A DNA stretch of 64,000 nucleotides, taken from positions 210,904,257 through 210,968,256 of the forward strand of contig NC_081409.1 in assembly GCF_030272615.1 (NCBI RefSeq). The letters run 5' to 3'. Numbering within the stretch: the stretch's first letter is position 1; every line of letters begins with the position of its first letter. The position numbers and the translations under genes were made by a program. This stretch comes from Cryptomeria japonica (lineage: Eukaryota > Streptophyta > Pinopsida > Cupressales > Cupressaceae). Below are positions 45,896 through 54,769 of this stretch, one piece after another. The notes beneath the pieces were generated by a model that worked only from the letters and a program-made list of their open reading frames with translations, made no database searches and had not been told where the DNA came from.

Positions 45896-47826
45896 CTATG
45901 ATGAACTCCCTCCCTCAGAGCTGCCTGGCCTCGATGGAATCTGAGCCCCTGTAGGACCTACCCCAGGATCATCCCTCCTGTCTCCTCTATCTAGTGGTGG
46001 TGGAGGACCCATAACCCCACCACTCGATGCTTGTCTCCTCCGGCTCCCTCCCGTAGCTGTCGCTGTACGCGATGGTCTATGGAAGCTCCTCGCCCGCTGA
46101 TCCACTGGCACTACACCATAATAGAGATCCCGCCAGTATGCAATCTCCTCCCTTGCTCGCAGGACATAAGCATATCCTACCCCTGTGTCCTTCGTTGCCT
46201 ATCTCCCCGCCCTCAGTGCTGTTTCAACCTCTGTATAACGCTGAATAGCCTGATGCCGCTCCCACTCAGTATCTCTGAGCCTCCTCCTAAGCCGATCCCT
46301 CTCCCTCTCCAACTCCTGGATCTCATCTGCCTGTCCCCGACAGATCTCCCTCAGCTTTATCAGCTCATCCTCCTCTGCGTCAACCCCCTCCGCCTCTGCT
46401 TGTGGCTCCCCCTATATGGGTGCCTGCCCCTGTGCCTGTACCTGTACTGGTACCTATCCCTATATCTGTCCCTGTCCTTGTACTTGTACTTGTCTGGGAC
46501 CCTGTGCTGCTGGCACCTGTAGCGACAATCCATCGCGACCCCTTACCACTCGAGCCTATCTCTCCTCTCCACCCTCCCTCCGTGGTGCAACCCTCCTCTT
46601 TCCAACTGCTCCCCTCCTCCTCCATCGGCCTCTGCCCCCCCATCACCTCCACCATCATCATCATCCCCACCACCATCCCCATCTAATGGCTCTCCCGGAT
46701 CTGTCAGGCGTGGGAATGGATGCTCCGCCCAGTATGCTGTGTACTCGACATCCATGCCGAAATCCTCAATCTCTGGCCACATGTCCCAAGGTAGGGGCAT
46801 CATCTCTACCAGCTGCGTAACTGCCTGATCATATGACAATAGGGGCCCAAACTATGCCTGATCTCTGACAGTCCGTGCATACATGCCTGATCCCCGGGGC
46901 ATCTTCTGGATCCTGCCAAACTGTCGGCCAACCCTATCCACTAGCTGCCTCTCCAGCACATAGGGCGTCTGCCCAATCAGGGACCTGCTCTGGAAGGTGT
47001 AGGGAAGCTCAACTGCATCATCCTCCCATTGCTCGCATCCCAGGTATGGTCTCCATATGACCATGTCAATGTCATCTATTACTCGCCGCCAGTGCTCCAA
47101 CTTGCCAATCCGTGGCTGCGACGTGATCATGTCATATAGGTGCACAAAACTGCATCCATGTCCCTTGCCTCTGAAGTGTATCGACCTCGTCACTGGAAGA
47201 TGCTCATAAGCCCACACCTATAATAATGTCACCCCACAGCCCAAACCCACTGATCCATGGTATACGAATTGATGCAGCTCATAGTAGAGGTGTGCCAGCA
47301 CACACGGTCCCCAAGCATATCTGGTGTGCTGTGTCACTAGTGTCTCCAGTGCTCCTCCCCAACCCACAACCAACCCCCGTGTCGCCCTATTTGGACACAA
47401 GAACCCACTGATCGCTCCTCCTACCACTGCTGGCAGCGCTAGCCCTGTGGCTGTCATAGTGTCCCACGCCACATGTCTTGCCCTCATCTACAGTCCTGGG
47501 TCCTAGAATACTCGTCTCAGGGTCTCCCTATCTCCATCTCAATCGTATGGGATCAAATCCCCATCAATCAATATCCTCAAGATCCTGTATACATCCTCAA
47601 GGGTGACTGTCATCTCACCCATCGGCAAATGAAAAGTATATGTCTCGGAGTGCCATCTCTCCGCCAGCGCAGTCAACAGTCCCATGTTTGCCCAAAACTC
47701 AGGCACATACAGAACATGTCTCAATCCCATAGCCTCGATAGCAGCTCGCTCCTCAGCTGTCAACTCAGGTCGCAACCTCTGAGTAGACGGGAATCTCTCT
47801 CGTGACTCCAGCATCGGCAAATACTC
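45896..47826 (-). pseudogene. Antisense PMD gene of element B, long exon
   Basis: On the minus strand, after CTGCAG, it reads EYLPMLESRERFPSTQRL, then AEERAAIEAMGLRHVLYVP, LLTALAERWHSETYTFHLP, GEMTVTLEDVYRILRILIDG, FLCPNRATRGLVVGWG, YAWGPCVLAHLYYELHQFVY, WAYEHLPVTRSIHFRG and IGKLEHWRRVIDDIDMVIW. This aligns with the PMD protein of element A along its length, including the Gly/Asp-rich tail. Stops are present (for example after LIPYD near 47539) and one frameshift lies between about 46540 and 46110. The smaller overlapping frames in the GC-rich tail are shadows. Defective copy. Confidence 0.83.
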
Positions 47827-47860
47827 CTGCAGTTAAGCAAATCACTCATGTCAGTCATAG

Positions 47861-48138
47861 TGGCATTCCCTGTTTATCACAAAATGCTACTTTTTTATCT
47901 AAATGCATATGGCTATCTATCATAGTGACACTCACTGTTCATCACAAAGTGTTGCTTTTATCACTAGTAGTACTCCCTGTTCATCACAAAGTACTACGTG
48001 TGTGACACTCACTGTTCATCACAAAGTGTTGCTCACATTCGCACTCACTATTCATCACAAAGTGCTGCTCATTTCTTAGTACTCCCTGTTCATCACAAAG
48101 TACTCTATCTTGGTACTCACTGTTCATCACAAAGTGCC
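47861..48138. repeat. Seven hairpins with covarying stems and a fixed 15-nt loop
   Basis: Units start at about 47863, 47928, 47969, 48005, 48041, 48078 and 48112. The stems are GCATT/AATGC, ACACT/AGTGT, AGTACT/AGTACT, ACACT/AGTGT, GCACT/AGTGC, AGTACT/AGTACT and GGTACT/AGTGCC (one G-U). The loop is always 15 bases, CCCTGTTCATCACAA or CACTGTTCATCACAA with rare changes. Spacers differ in length and sequence. Confidence 0.9.
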
Positions 48139-48271
48139 TTGATCTATCCTAGTCTTCCTAGAGGACCTGCTTGAGTGTATCCTCTCAGTAGCTTATCCAA
48201 TCGACAGCGTATGTTCATCACAGAACTGCCGATTTGACCTAGAAGACAAAACTTCACACTTTTTTAAACAT

Positions 48272-48520
48272 AAACGCGCTTAAAGACTGCACAGACGCAC
48301 CTAAAAAATGTAGATGCGACTGACAAACACAGACGTGCCTATGCTCTGCACAGACCCGCTTGGGCGACACAGACGTGCCTTCTTGGCACAAATGCACCTG
48401 ACCATCACAAACGCGGCCGCATTTGACATAGACGCGGTTTCAAACGCAGACACACCTGGCACAAACACAGACACACCTCACGAGCATAGACGCCCCTGGC
48501 ACCAACGCAGACGCGCCTGG
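48272..48520 (-). repeat. Word array 3 of element B: CGCGTCTGTG in reverse orientation, about 12 copies
   Basis: The plus strand reads CACAGACGCAC, CACAGACGTGC, CATAGACGCGG, CGCAGACGCGC and similar. On the minus strand these are the same words as arrays 1 and 2. They lie inside the putative PMD intron, in its sense orientation. Confidence 0.85.
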
Positions 48521-48633
48521 ATGTTTTTGGACATTTTTTGGACAATAGTCTAAGCACATTTATTGCCCTATCTACCATGCATTAATGACAATATTAAATG
48601 CGTCGAAGTACGAGGAGGTTTGGTGGTACTTAC

Positions 48634-48699
48634 CAGCTCTCCTGCCTCTGTTGGCCTCTGAAATCGGTGAACGCGGTCGAATCTATGAATGAAGGCCAT
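48634..48699 (-). CDS. Putative first exon of the antisense PMD gene of element B
   Basis: Twenty-two codons start at an ATG (48699) and include IHRFDRVHRFQRP, then end in GEL directly before a perfect donor (CTG, then GTAAGTACC). The peptide matches the first exon of element A (EHRLERVRRFQQP). A TATA-like sequence lies about 90 bases upstream. No stop is present. Confidence 0.65.
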
Positions 48700-48787
48700 C
48701 GCTGTTGACTGCTGCTGCTCAATTTTCGCTCTGCACGCTACTCTCGTGGATGTGTAGATGACAATGAGGATGTATTTCCTCGTGGTC

Positions 48788-48797
48788 TATCTTATAG
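48788..48797 (-). promoter_or_regulatory. TATA-like box for the antisense PMD gene of element B
   Basis: The minus strand reads GGCTATAAGATAGACC, about 90 bases before the proposed start codon. In element A the comparable place holds only GTTTAAATGG, a weaker candidate. Confidence 0.45.
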
Positions 48798-48894
48798 CCT
48801 ACCCTACCCCTAGCCCTCGTTTCCTGAGTCAGTCTTCATTATCCCGTGACTCTGTCACTTTATCCGGTCAGTCCATTCTAGCCTCTCTTTCTTA

Positions 48895-48943
48895 TCGAGA
48901 GATTGTCTGCAATCTTTTCCGACATTTTCATCCAATCTCTCGA
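48895..48943. repeat. Hairpin with perfect 11-bp arms near the polypurine tract of element B
   Basis: TCGAGAGATTG and CAATCTCTCGA flank a 27-base loop. It overlaps the conserved ATGCCCCCTCGAGAGAT word (reverse strand), which in element A also sits in a hairpin. Confidence 0.65.
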
Positions 48944-49028
48944 GGGGGCATATCATTCCCATCTTGGGGCAACTTTGTATCAGTTCATCTTATCTTCTTT
49001 GAAACAACGAGACAAGCCACATTGTCTC

Positions 49029-49042
49029 AAAGAGGGGCAAAA
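49029..49042 (+). promoter_or_regulatory. Polypurine tract of element B
   Basis: AAAGAGGGGCAAAA lies directly before the 3' LTR. The preceding GTCTCAAAG pairs with CTTTGAAAC at 48997-49005, the same hairpin as in elements A and C. Confidence 0.8.
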
Positions 49043-49800
49043 TGTAGACACCTAAAATTGTCATGTCTAATTAAATAAATATTTTATTTATTTAATTATC
49101 TAAGCTTAATTCTTCTATTAATTAAATAAATCTTTATTTATTTAATTAATTCATTTATCCTCTTCTAGCCTTATTTCTCATTTAAATAAATACATTTATT
49201 TATTTAAATTATCTTTTTCCTAAATTAAATAAATATCTTATTTATTTAATTATCCCACTTCTTCTATTAATTAAATAAATCTTTATTTATTTAATTAATT
49301 CATTAACCTTTTCTACCCATGACACATGTCATTCATCTCTTAATTCATACACTACCTACCCCTTTCATTATTTTATTATTTCCTCTACCTACCCTTTAAT
49401 CATAGCTGACCTCCTTTTACACCTCTCAATCTTATCCCTCCATTTCATATGGTGTCTTCTATATAAGATGATACTTCATTATCAAACCCTAACTACTTGA
49501 TCAATTGACTACACTACAATCTTACTTGCAACCACATTCCGTTCTTTGTTGAGCTCTTGTGCACATAAAATCTGAGAGCAAATATATCAAGCAAGATCAA
49601 TGGAGATAGGAAGAATGGAGATCCAAACCCTATTGGACATGTGATGGTATAATCTTTGTGATTTCATTTGATTTGCATTGTCTTAGGTAATCTTCATATG
49701 TTATGGTGGATCTTTGTTGTTGTTAGGCTAGGGTTTTTGTGGTTGAATTCATTTAGCCTTTCAATATCGTTATTATTGTTATCCATTTTCACCATATACA
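49043..49800 (+). repeat. 3' LTR of element B
   Basis: 758 bp. It differs from the 5' LTR by about nine substitutions and a 4-bp deletion in GATACTTC(CTTC)ATT. It ends ATATACA before the duplication GAAAT. Confidence 0.95.
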
Positions 49801-49805
49801 GAAAT

Positions 49806-50095
49806 ATGTATGGTGAGTATCTTGGGAGCAAAACCATCTATGCTCTTGCACTAAATTATATCGCAAATATCCTCAATCAATAGAACGGGTGGGCTACTAC
49901 TTAAAGGTGTTTAGTCATGTTCAATGTTTTTGGACATAAGTTCATTCTGCAGTGACTCACTTAAGAGCCTTGTAACCAGTGGTGGGGCCCATTTGTCCTT
50001 TCAGCCAGTTACATTGTAGGAATAACTATACCTGTGTGACAATTTCAACATTCAAACATGTTATTGGTAAAAAATAAATGATTTTTTGGGTGTTT
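49806..50095 (-). other. Leader of element A, LTR-proximal part
   Basis: The part of the element A leader between its primer site and the insertion point of element B. No gene and no word array are visible. Confidence 0.6.
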
Positions 50096-50116
50096 GGATT
50101 CACGTCGGGTTCACCA
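50096..50116 (-). promoter_or_regulatory. Primer binding site of element A, tRNA-Trp type
   Basis: The minus strand reads TGGTGAACCCGACGTGAATC two bases after the 5' LTR. From memory, its complement (GATTCACGTCGGGTTCACCA) equals the 3' end of plant tRNA-Trp over at least 20 bases. It was intact at the last copying round. Confidence 0.75.
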
Positions 50117-50118
50117 AA

Positions 50119-51545
50119 TGATGCTCTGCAAAAAGGAAAAGGTTAGTCAATGATAAATAACACACAACACACAAGAAACCGTTAGTGTTAATCAATCAAA
50201 AACTAATCTAAATAGGCATATCAAAAGAGATATCAAAAGCATGACAAAATATCTAACTAAAAAGATAAATATGATGAGGTATCTCCGAATGCCTCCTAAC
50301 ATGCTCTTGGTTTCTTCTCCTTTGTTCCTCTCCTCTCCAAGTTCAAAAATAGTGTAGCTCTCAGCAGCTTTTTGCACTATGGATGCTTATGGAGGATTGA
50401 GATTAAAGTATTTTGCTCTAAATGTGAATAAAAAAACTATTTTGCTCTAAATGTGAATAAAAAAACTAATACTAAATGCTATTGATGCTAAAATGATTTG
50501 TTTTATCCAAGATGACAAGATACTAGTGGTTTATGCTAAATGCTCTCTAGAATTCACTATAGCTTAAATGCATACAAGTTTTTCAGGATCTGGATTATGA
50601 AGAAATGAGCTCTATTTATAGGAAAAATGGAGCAATGGATGGTTGAGATTGAGCAATCTCAACAAGGGTCAGGATTGAATGATTTCAAATCCATGTGAGG
50701 GCTTTCAACCCAATCCCAGGATGACATGTGTCAATGTGAGATAGGTTGAGAGGAGAGGGAATAAGCATTAAATGCTTGACATGACCTTGGGAGTTAAGGT
50801 CAAGGTTAGTTGAATGAATAAACTCTTTATTTAAAGAATAAAGCTTTTATCCAATGGATAAACTCTTGTGCAAAGGCAAAAGGGGATAAACATGGTCAAA
50901 GCAATAAATGCTTGAGGAGACAAGTTGAATTAACCATAAATGGTTATGTAAGAGCCATTAATGGTCATGTAAGAGCCATTAGTGGTTTTGGAAGACTTTT
51001 GGAGGTTAAATTATTGAACACACAAAGCATTAAATGCTTTTCAAAGACTTTGAAGTCTTTGAGAAGTGACTCCAAGTTGCTTAGGAATGTGACAATAATT
51101 AGGGAATGGATTAGACTAATTAGGAAGGGTTTAGAAGAATCTAGAAGGAGATTAGAATTGCAAGTGGGTTTGGTGGGTGAGGGAAGATAGGATTTTTATT
51201 AAAATAAATTAATTTATTTCAATAAATGTGTGCAAGTTGCATTTTTAGGAGAATGCAAGTGGGGGGGGGGGGGGGTAATGATTTAAATAAATGTTTAATT
51301 TAATTTATTTAAAAGAGGAATAGGGGGATTTAATTAAATAAATAGATTTTATTCATTTAATTGATTTGTGAACTTGGTTTAATGAATTAATTAAAATAAA
51401 TTGAATAATTTATTTAATTAATAGAAGAATATTTTGAAGATGAATTAATTAAATGTTAATTTAATTAACTCATGGCTAGTGTATTTTTAATCAAATAAAT
51501 AGCAAATATTCATTTAATTAAGCTGGACATATTTATGTGACTACA
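50119..51545 (-). repeat. 5' LTR of element A
   Basis: 1427 bp, partner of 17822-19215. It carries an extra ~30-bp tandem duplication (ACTATTTTGCTCTAAATGTG and following bases, near 50420-50465) and a run of 15 G at 51261-51275, where the other copy has eight. The TATA-like sequence on the minus strand is at 50611-50620. Confidence 0.92.
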
Positions 51546-51550
51546 ATTTC

Positions 51551-51890
51551 AATAGTGGTTTTGTGGCTATGGGAAGTTTAATGGTGGAAAGGTCTACCTT
51601 AGTGACAACTCTTTTAAGAGTCTTCTCGGGCATGGCTAAGTCAATATCATATTATCTAATGGGGAAATCAAATTTATTTTAGAAATTATGCATATCTCAA
51701 GTTTGGCATAAGACATATCTATTAAAATATAAACAGTGTGGGTGTGTATGCAGTCTTTAAAAATGGTGGGTGTAAGACTATTCGTAGATCTATGGTGTTG
51801 GAAATTAGAATTTATTTTTGAACTCTTTCTTGTCTTGATAGTTAAATAGTCCCTAAAGAAAATGGACACATGGAATTTGAGCCTAAATAT
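51551..51890 (+). pseudogene. Copia protease remnant, right piece
   Basis: This continues the protease after element A: GYGKFNGGKVYLSDNSFKSL, then LGHG*VNIILSNGEIKFILE and HISSLA, matching copia YGKF.GG.VYLGD.S...I.G.G and HIPSLARNL. It then fades into the linker before integrase and ends at element C. Together with 17775-17821 it rebuilds one protease region, which supports the insertion model. Confidence 0.7.
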
Positions 51891-51917
51891 TTGGTACCTC
51901 TTGTCGTGCTTGTGAAG

Positions 51918-53040
51918 TGTGATACCTGCAGCTGCAACACAAACACTCAATAGATCATTACAAGCATGGTTAGCAAATAAGAAGCAAATGAAAGATGAAC
52001 CATGACAAAGCGACCTATCGCCTCCTAAGAGATGCGAGTATGGATTTGCTTTCAGATCTGGATAAGCAATCCCAGTGACTTGACTACACCTAGATGGAGG
52101 ATTTGAAATGATAATGATATGCAAAGATGAGATTGATTAAGCTAGAATGATCCAAGAGACTAATTAAGCTAATGATATGTATGATTAAGCTATGACGATG
52201 ATGCAATTAAGCTAGAAAAGAGATTGATTAAGCTACATGATTCAACAATTGTGCTAGAAAATGATCAAAATAAGATAATGCAATTGCCTACAATAACAAT
52301 GCTCAAAATGATATGCCTATAGTAACAATGCCTAAATGGATGATGAGATGGGATCCTTTGTGCTCCAAAATGGGGGATATTTATAGGATTTCCAAGGCCA
52401 GGGGTGAGGTGGCAGGAATCAACGGTCAAGATTGAGTCTGAAGATATCAAGGGTGAAATTGGAGGAGGTTGGAGGGAGGGACACTTGTCATCTTTGTGGT
52501 GACAAGTGTTAAGGAGCCTTGCTCATGAAAGGGCAAGTGTCCAAGGGAGGAGACATGTGGCCAAAGTGCCATGTGTCTCAAGGGAAGAATATCCACACCA
52601 TAAGAGGTTAAGATAAGGAGGTTAGAATGTGCAAGATAGGATAGGGTTAGGCAAACCCAAGGTTAGGTGGAATGGGTTAGGTTAGAGGGATGGTTAGGTG
52701 GTTAGAAGTTAGGAGGCATGTGGGTAATTTGAATTTAAAAATTCAAATAATAAGAAAAGACTAATTAATTTTCAACAACTCATAAATTGGTTTGTTTTAA
52801 TTAATTAGGGGATTAGAATTATTGAATTTAAATGGGGGGAGGATTAATTAATTTGAATTAATTAATCAAAGGGGACTATTGAAATGAACCTAATGAGTAA
52901 ATCCTTAGATTTATTAGTAAGTAGATGAAAGGGAGAATTTAATCAAATTGCCTAATGAATTCAATTAAATTAGGAAGGGGGATTAATTAAATAATTGTTT
53001 GTTTAATTAATTATCTTCAGACCATTTTTAGGTGTATACA
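51918..53040 (-). repeat. 3' LTR of element C
   Basis: On the minus strand it starts TGTATACACCTAAAAATGG next to the polypurine tract and ends AGGTATCACA. A minus-strand TATA-like CCTATAAATATCC lies at 52375-52387. The U3 end holds AATTAATT/TTAATTAA inverted repeats as in elements A and B. Its first bases resemble TGTAGACACCTAAAA of element B. Confidence 0.75.
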
Positions 53041-53090
53041 TTTTGCCCATCTTTGAAGCGAGGTGTGATGACGCATTGATTCAAAGAATA
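53041..53090 (-). promoter_or_regulatory. Polypurine tract and hairpin of element C
   Basis: On the minus strand CAAAGATGGGCAAAA abuts the LTR. CTTTGAA (53051-53057) pairs with TTCAAAG (53080-53086). Compared with elements A and B one stem pair differs but remains paired. Two ATGCCCC words follow at 53124 and 53161. Confidence 0.65.
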
Positions 53091-53353
53091 ATCTCATTTT
53101 GATGATGATATTGGTTCGATAAGATGCCCCAACTATTGATTGATAAATTGTGATACGATGATGCCCCCTCAGGAGATCAATTGAGATAATTGACCTTTGG
53201 AGTGTGTTAGTTTTTTGCGAAATTGATATCCTGATTAGAAATGATTCGATTTGTGCAACTGTGGTTGATGAAAATGCAAGCTCTACTATCACGGTGACGT
53301 GGCTCTTGATTATTGATAAAGCTTGATTGATTAGATTGATAAGATCGAGATTC

Positions 53354-53488
53354 AGTCTGGTTTCAGGAATGACACCTCTTGTATAAGACGAAGATGATCA
53401 AAGCGTCTGGTTTCAGGAATGATATATCCTGTATAAGACTTGATCAGAACGTCTGGTTCCATGAAAGATACATCCTATATATGACATG
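53354..53488. repeat. Three copies of a ~45-bp unit in the 3' region of element C
   Basis: GTCTGGTTTCAGGAATGA, about eight bases, then TGTATAAGAC occurs at 53354 and 53403, and a diverged copy (GTCTGGTTCCATGAAAGA ... TATATATGAC) at 53449. The element has no PMD gene, so this occupies the place of its leader. Confidence 0.75.
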
Positions 53489-53858
53489 ATAGAATAGATG
53501 TAGATGCGATCGATTGATAGAATTGATAAGGTTGATTGGATAAAACACTGACAATTTGTTGATATCAAGTTGTAGGAAGATTCAGATATGCTGATGTTGA
53601 TTCTGTTGAGGGGGTAACATAAGATTTTCGCTGGGTCGACAATATCTAGAGAGAGACGAGTCATCAGTATGATTGTGTACACACTTATGATGATACCTTG
53701 ATGATTCCTATGATAGATTTAACCTTGGATAAAATGATCATTTAGGATCCAATGCAAGAATGAGATGCAAGCTAAATGCAAAGCTACGACCAGACCAAAC
53801 ACTGGGTTATTGTGTTTTGTCATCATTGAGATTTTAAAATGTGGGAAGTGAGTGAAAA

Positions 53859-53958
53859 CATCGATGGTATAATTAAACCATGATGACCTGAGAACTACTT
53901 TCCTGGATTTTGATATTGCAAGTTAGCACAAGCATCAAGGTATAATTGAACCAAGATG
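53859..53958. repeat. Pair of hairpins homologous to those at 23667-23763
   Basis: CATCGATGG/CCATGATG (one bulge) and CATCAAGG/CCAAGATG (two central mismatches) flank loops of type TATAATTAAA. Flanks GATGACCTGAG, TGGATTTTGATATTGCAAG and GAGTGTTGCTTGCG match element A. Confidence 0.55.
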
Positions 53959-54597
53959 ACTTGAGTGTTGCTTGCGTAAAACATGCAGTATTAACCATTT
54001 CTACACACAAATCATAAATTTCTTCGATGATACTCCAACGATCATATCCTCAGACAAATTTTCACATATTAATGATTAATTTATAGACAGCAGACAAGAA
54101 AAATATCATGTTTCTTCCTTCTTCCTCTAGTCAGAGACATCCTGGAGTCACTCAGAAATCATGATAGCGAAAAATCAAGGTAGAAAAGTTGAACAATCAT
54201 GCTAAAATCATTATCCAAAAGATATCATCCATTGAAAAGTGTGTGATGTGCTTAGACTGACATGTGATAGTTTGATGGTTGATAATTTGATCTCGTGTTC
54301 ATTGTTGGATGTGTCTTAGTTTTCGCTTGATAAGAGTTGCCTGACTATTGTTCTACTTGTTTGATTAAGCTCAAAATGATCAAAATTTGTGCCCCTAGCT
54401 AGGTGCAGGATTTTGCCCCAAGCCTAGAAACAAATTCATTATGATATACCCAATGATCCAAACCATGGCGAGAAGCCACCCAGGATGCCTGCGTATGTAC
54501 AGAGGCTTTAGTATGGATATGAATGTCGCTGACCGAAAAGAATGAATGCAAGCAGAAGGATGCATGAACTAATAGATGGAAGAGCTAGCAGACAAAT

Positions 54598-54622
54598 AGC
54601 GCCTGTTGGCCAGGTTTTCACC
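54598..54622 (-). promoter_or_regulatory. Conserved post-pol element of element C
   Basis: The minus strand reads GGTGAAAACCTGGCCAACAG then GCGC after an A-rich spacer, as in elements A and B. The CCTG/CAGG stem is preserved. Confidence 0.6.
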
Positions 54623-54769
54623 ATTTGTTTTTATTGCACTTTTTCTCATATTTGATTTAAAATTTTTTTTTTAATTGTTTTTCATTGTTTTTGTATTTTC
54701 TGCTTTTTCAGTGTTTTTGGAATTTTCTGCTTTTTCACTGTTTTGGGATTTTTCTCCTTTTTTTTACAT

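Larger units (their letters stand above)
47827..48633 (-). other. Putative intron of the antisense PMD gene of element B
   Basis: On the minus strand it starts GTAAGTACC and ends TTGCTTAACTGCAG, both good splice signals, with a branch-like TGCTTAAC just upstream of the acceptor. Joining the flanks keeps phase 0. It contains the hairpin array and word array 3. Confidence 0.65.
33601..49800 (+). mobile_element. Element B: complete Tat-like Ty3/gypsy retrotransposon nested in element A
   Basis: LTRs 33601-34362 and 49043-49800 have TGTAGACACC...ATATACA ends, and the duplication GAAAT is perfect (33596-33600 and 49801-49805). Between them lie a primer site, a long leader with CGCGTCTGTG words, gag-pol, the post-pol element, a tail-to-tail antisense PMD gene and a polypurine tract. 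The total of 16.2 kb is complete in structure but every gene carries stops. LTR differences by eye: nine substitutions and one 4-bp deletion. Confidence 0.95.
17822..51545 (-). mobile_element. Element A: Tat-like Ty3/gypsy retrotransposon with antisense PMD gene
   Basis: Two near-identical LTRs (17822-19215 and 50119-51545), TG...CA ends, and a perfect duplication ATTTC at 17817-17821 and 51546-51550 define the element. On the minus strand the order is LTR, tRNA-Trp-type primer site, leader (split by element B), gag-pol, conserved post-pol element, antisense PMD gene, polypurine tract, LTR. Its own length without element B is about 17.5 kb, large even for plants. The second RNase H and the antisense PMD reading frame place it in the Tat lineage. 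All genes carry stops. LTR divergence is about 24 substitutions in 1390 bp by eye. Confidence 0.9.

Noticed and set aside
46380-46820. Several overlapping open frames on both strands (Pro/Val-, Cys- and Met/Gly-rich)
   Set aside because: They are shadows of the GC-rich, Gly/Asp-coding tail of the antisense PMD gene of element B.
47861-48138. CRISPR-like look of regularly spaced repeats with variable parts
   Set aside because: The repeat part is a 15-nt loop with changing stems, spacers are irregular in length, the setting is a plant retrotransposon and no cas genes exist. A covarying hairpin array explains it better.
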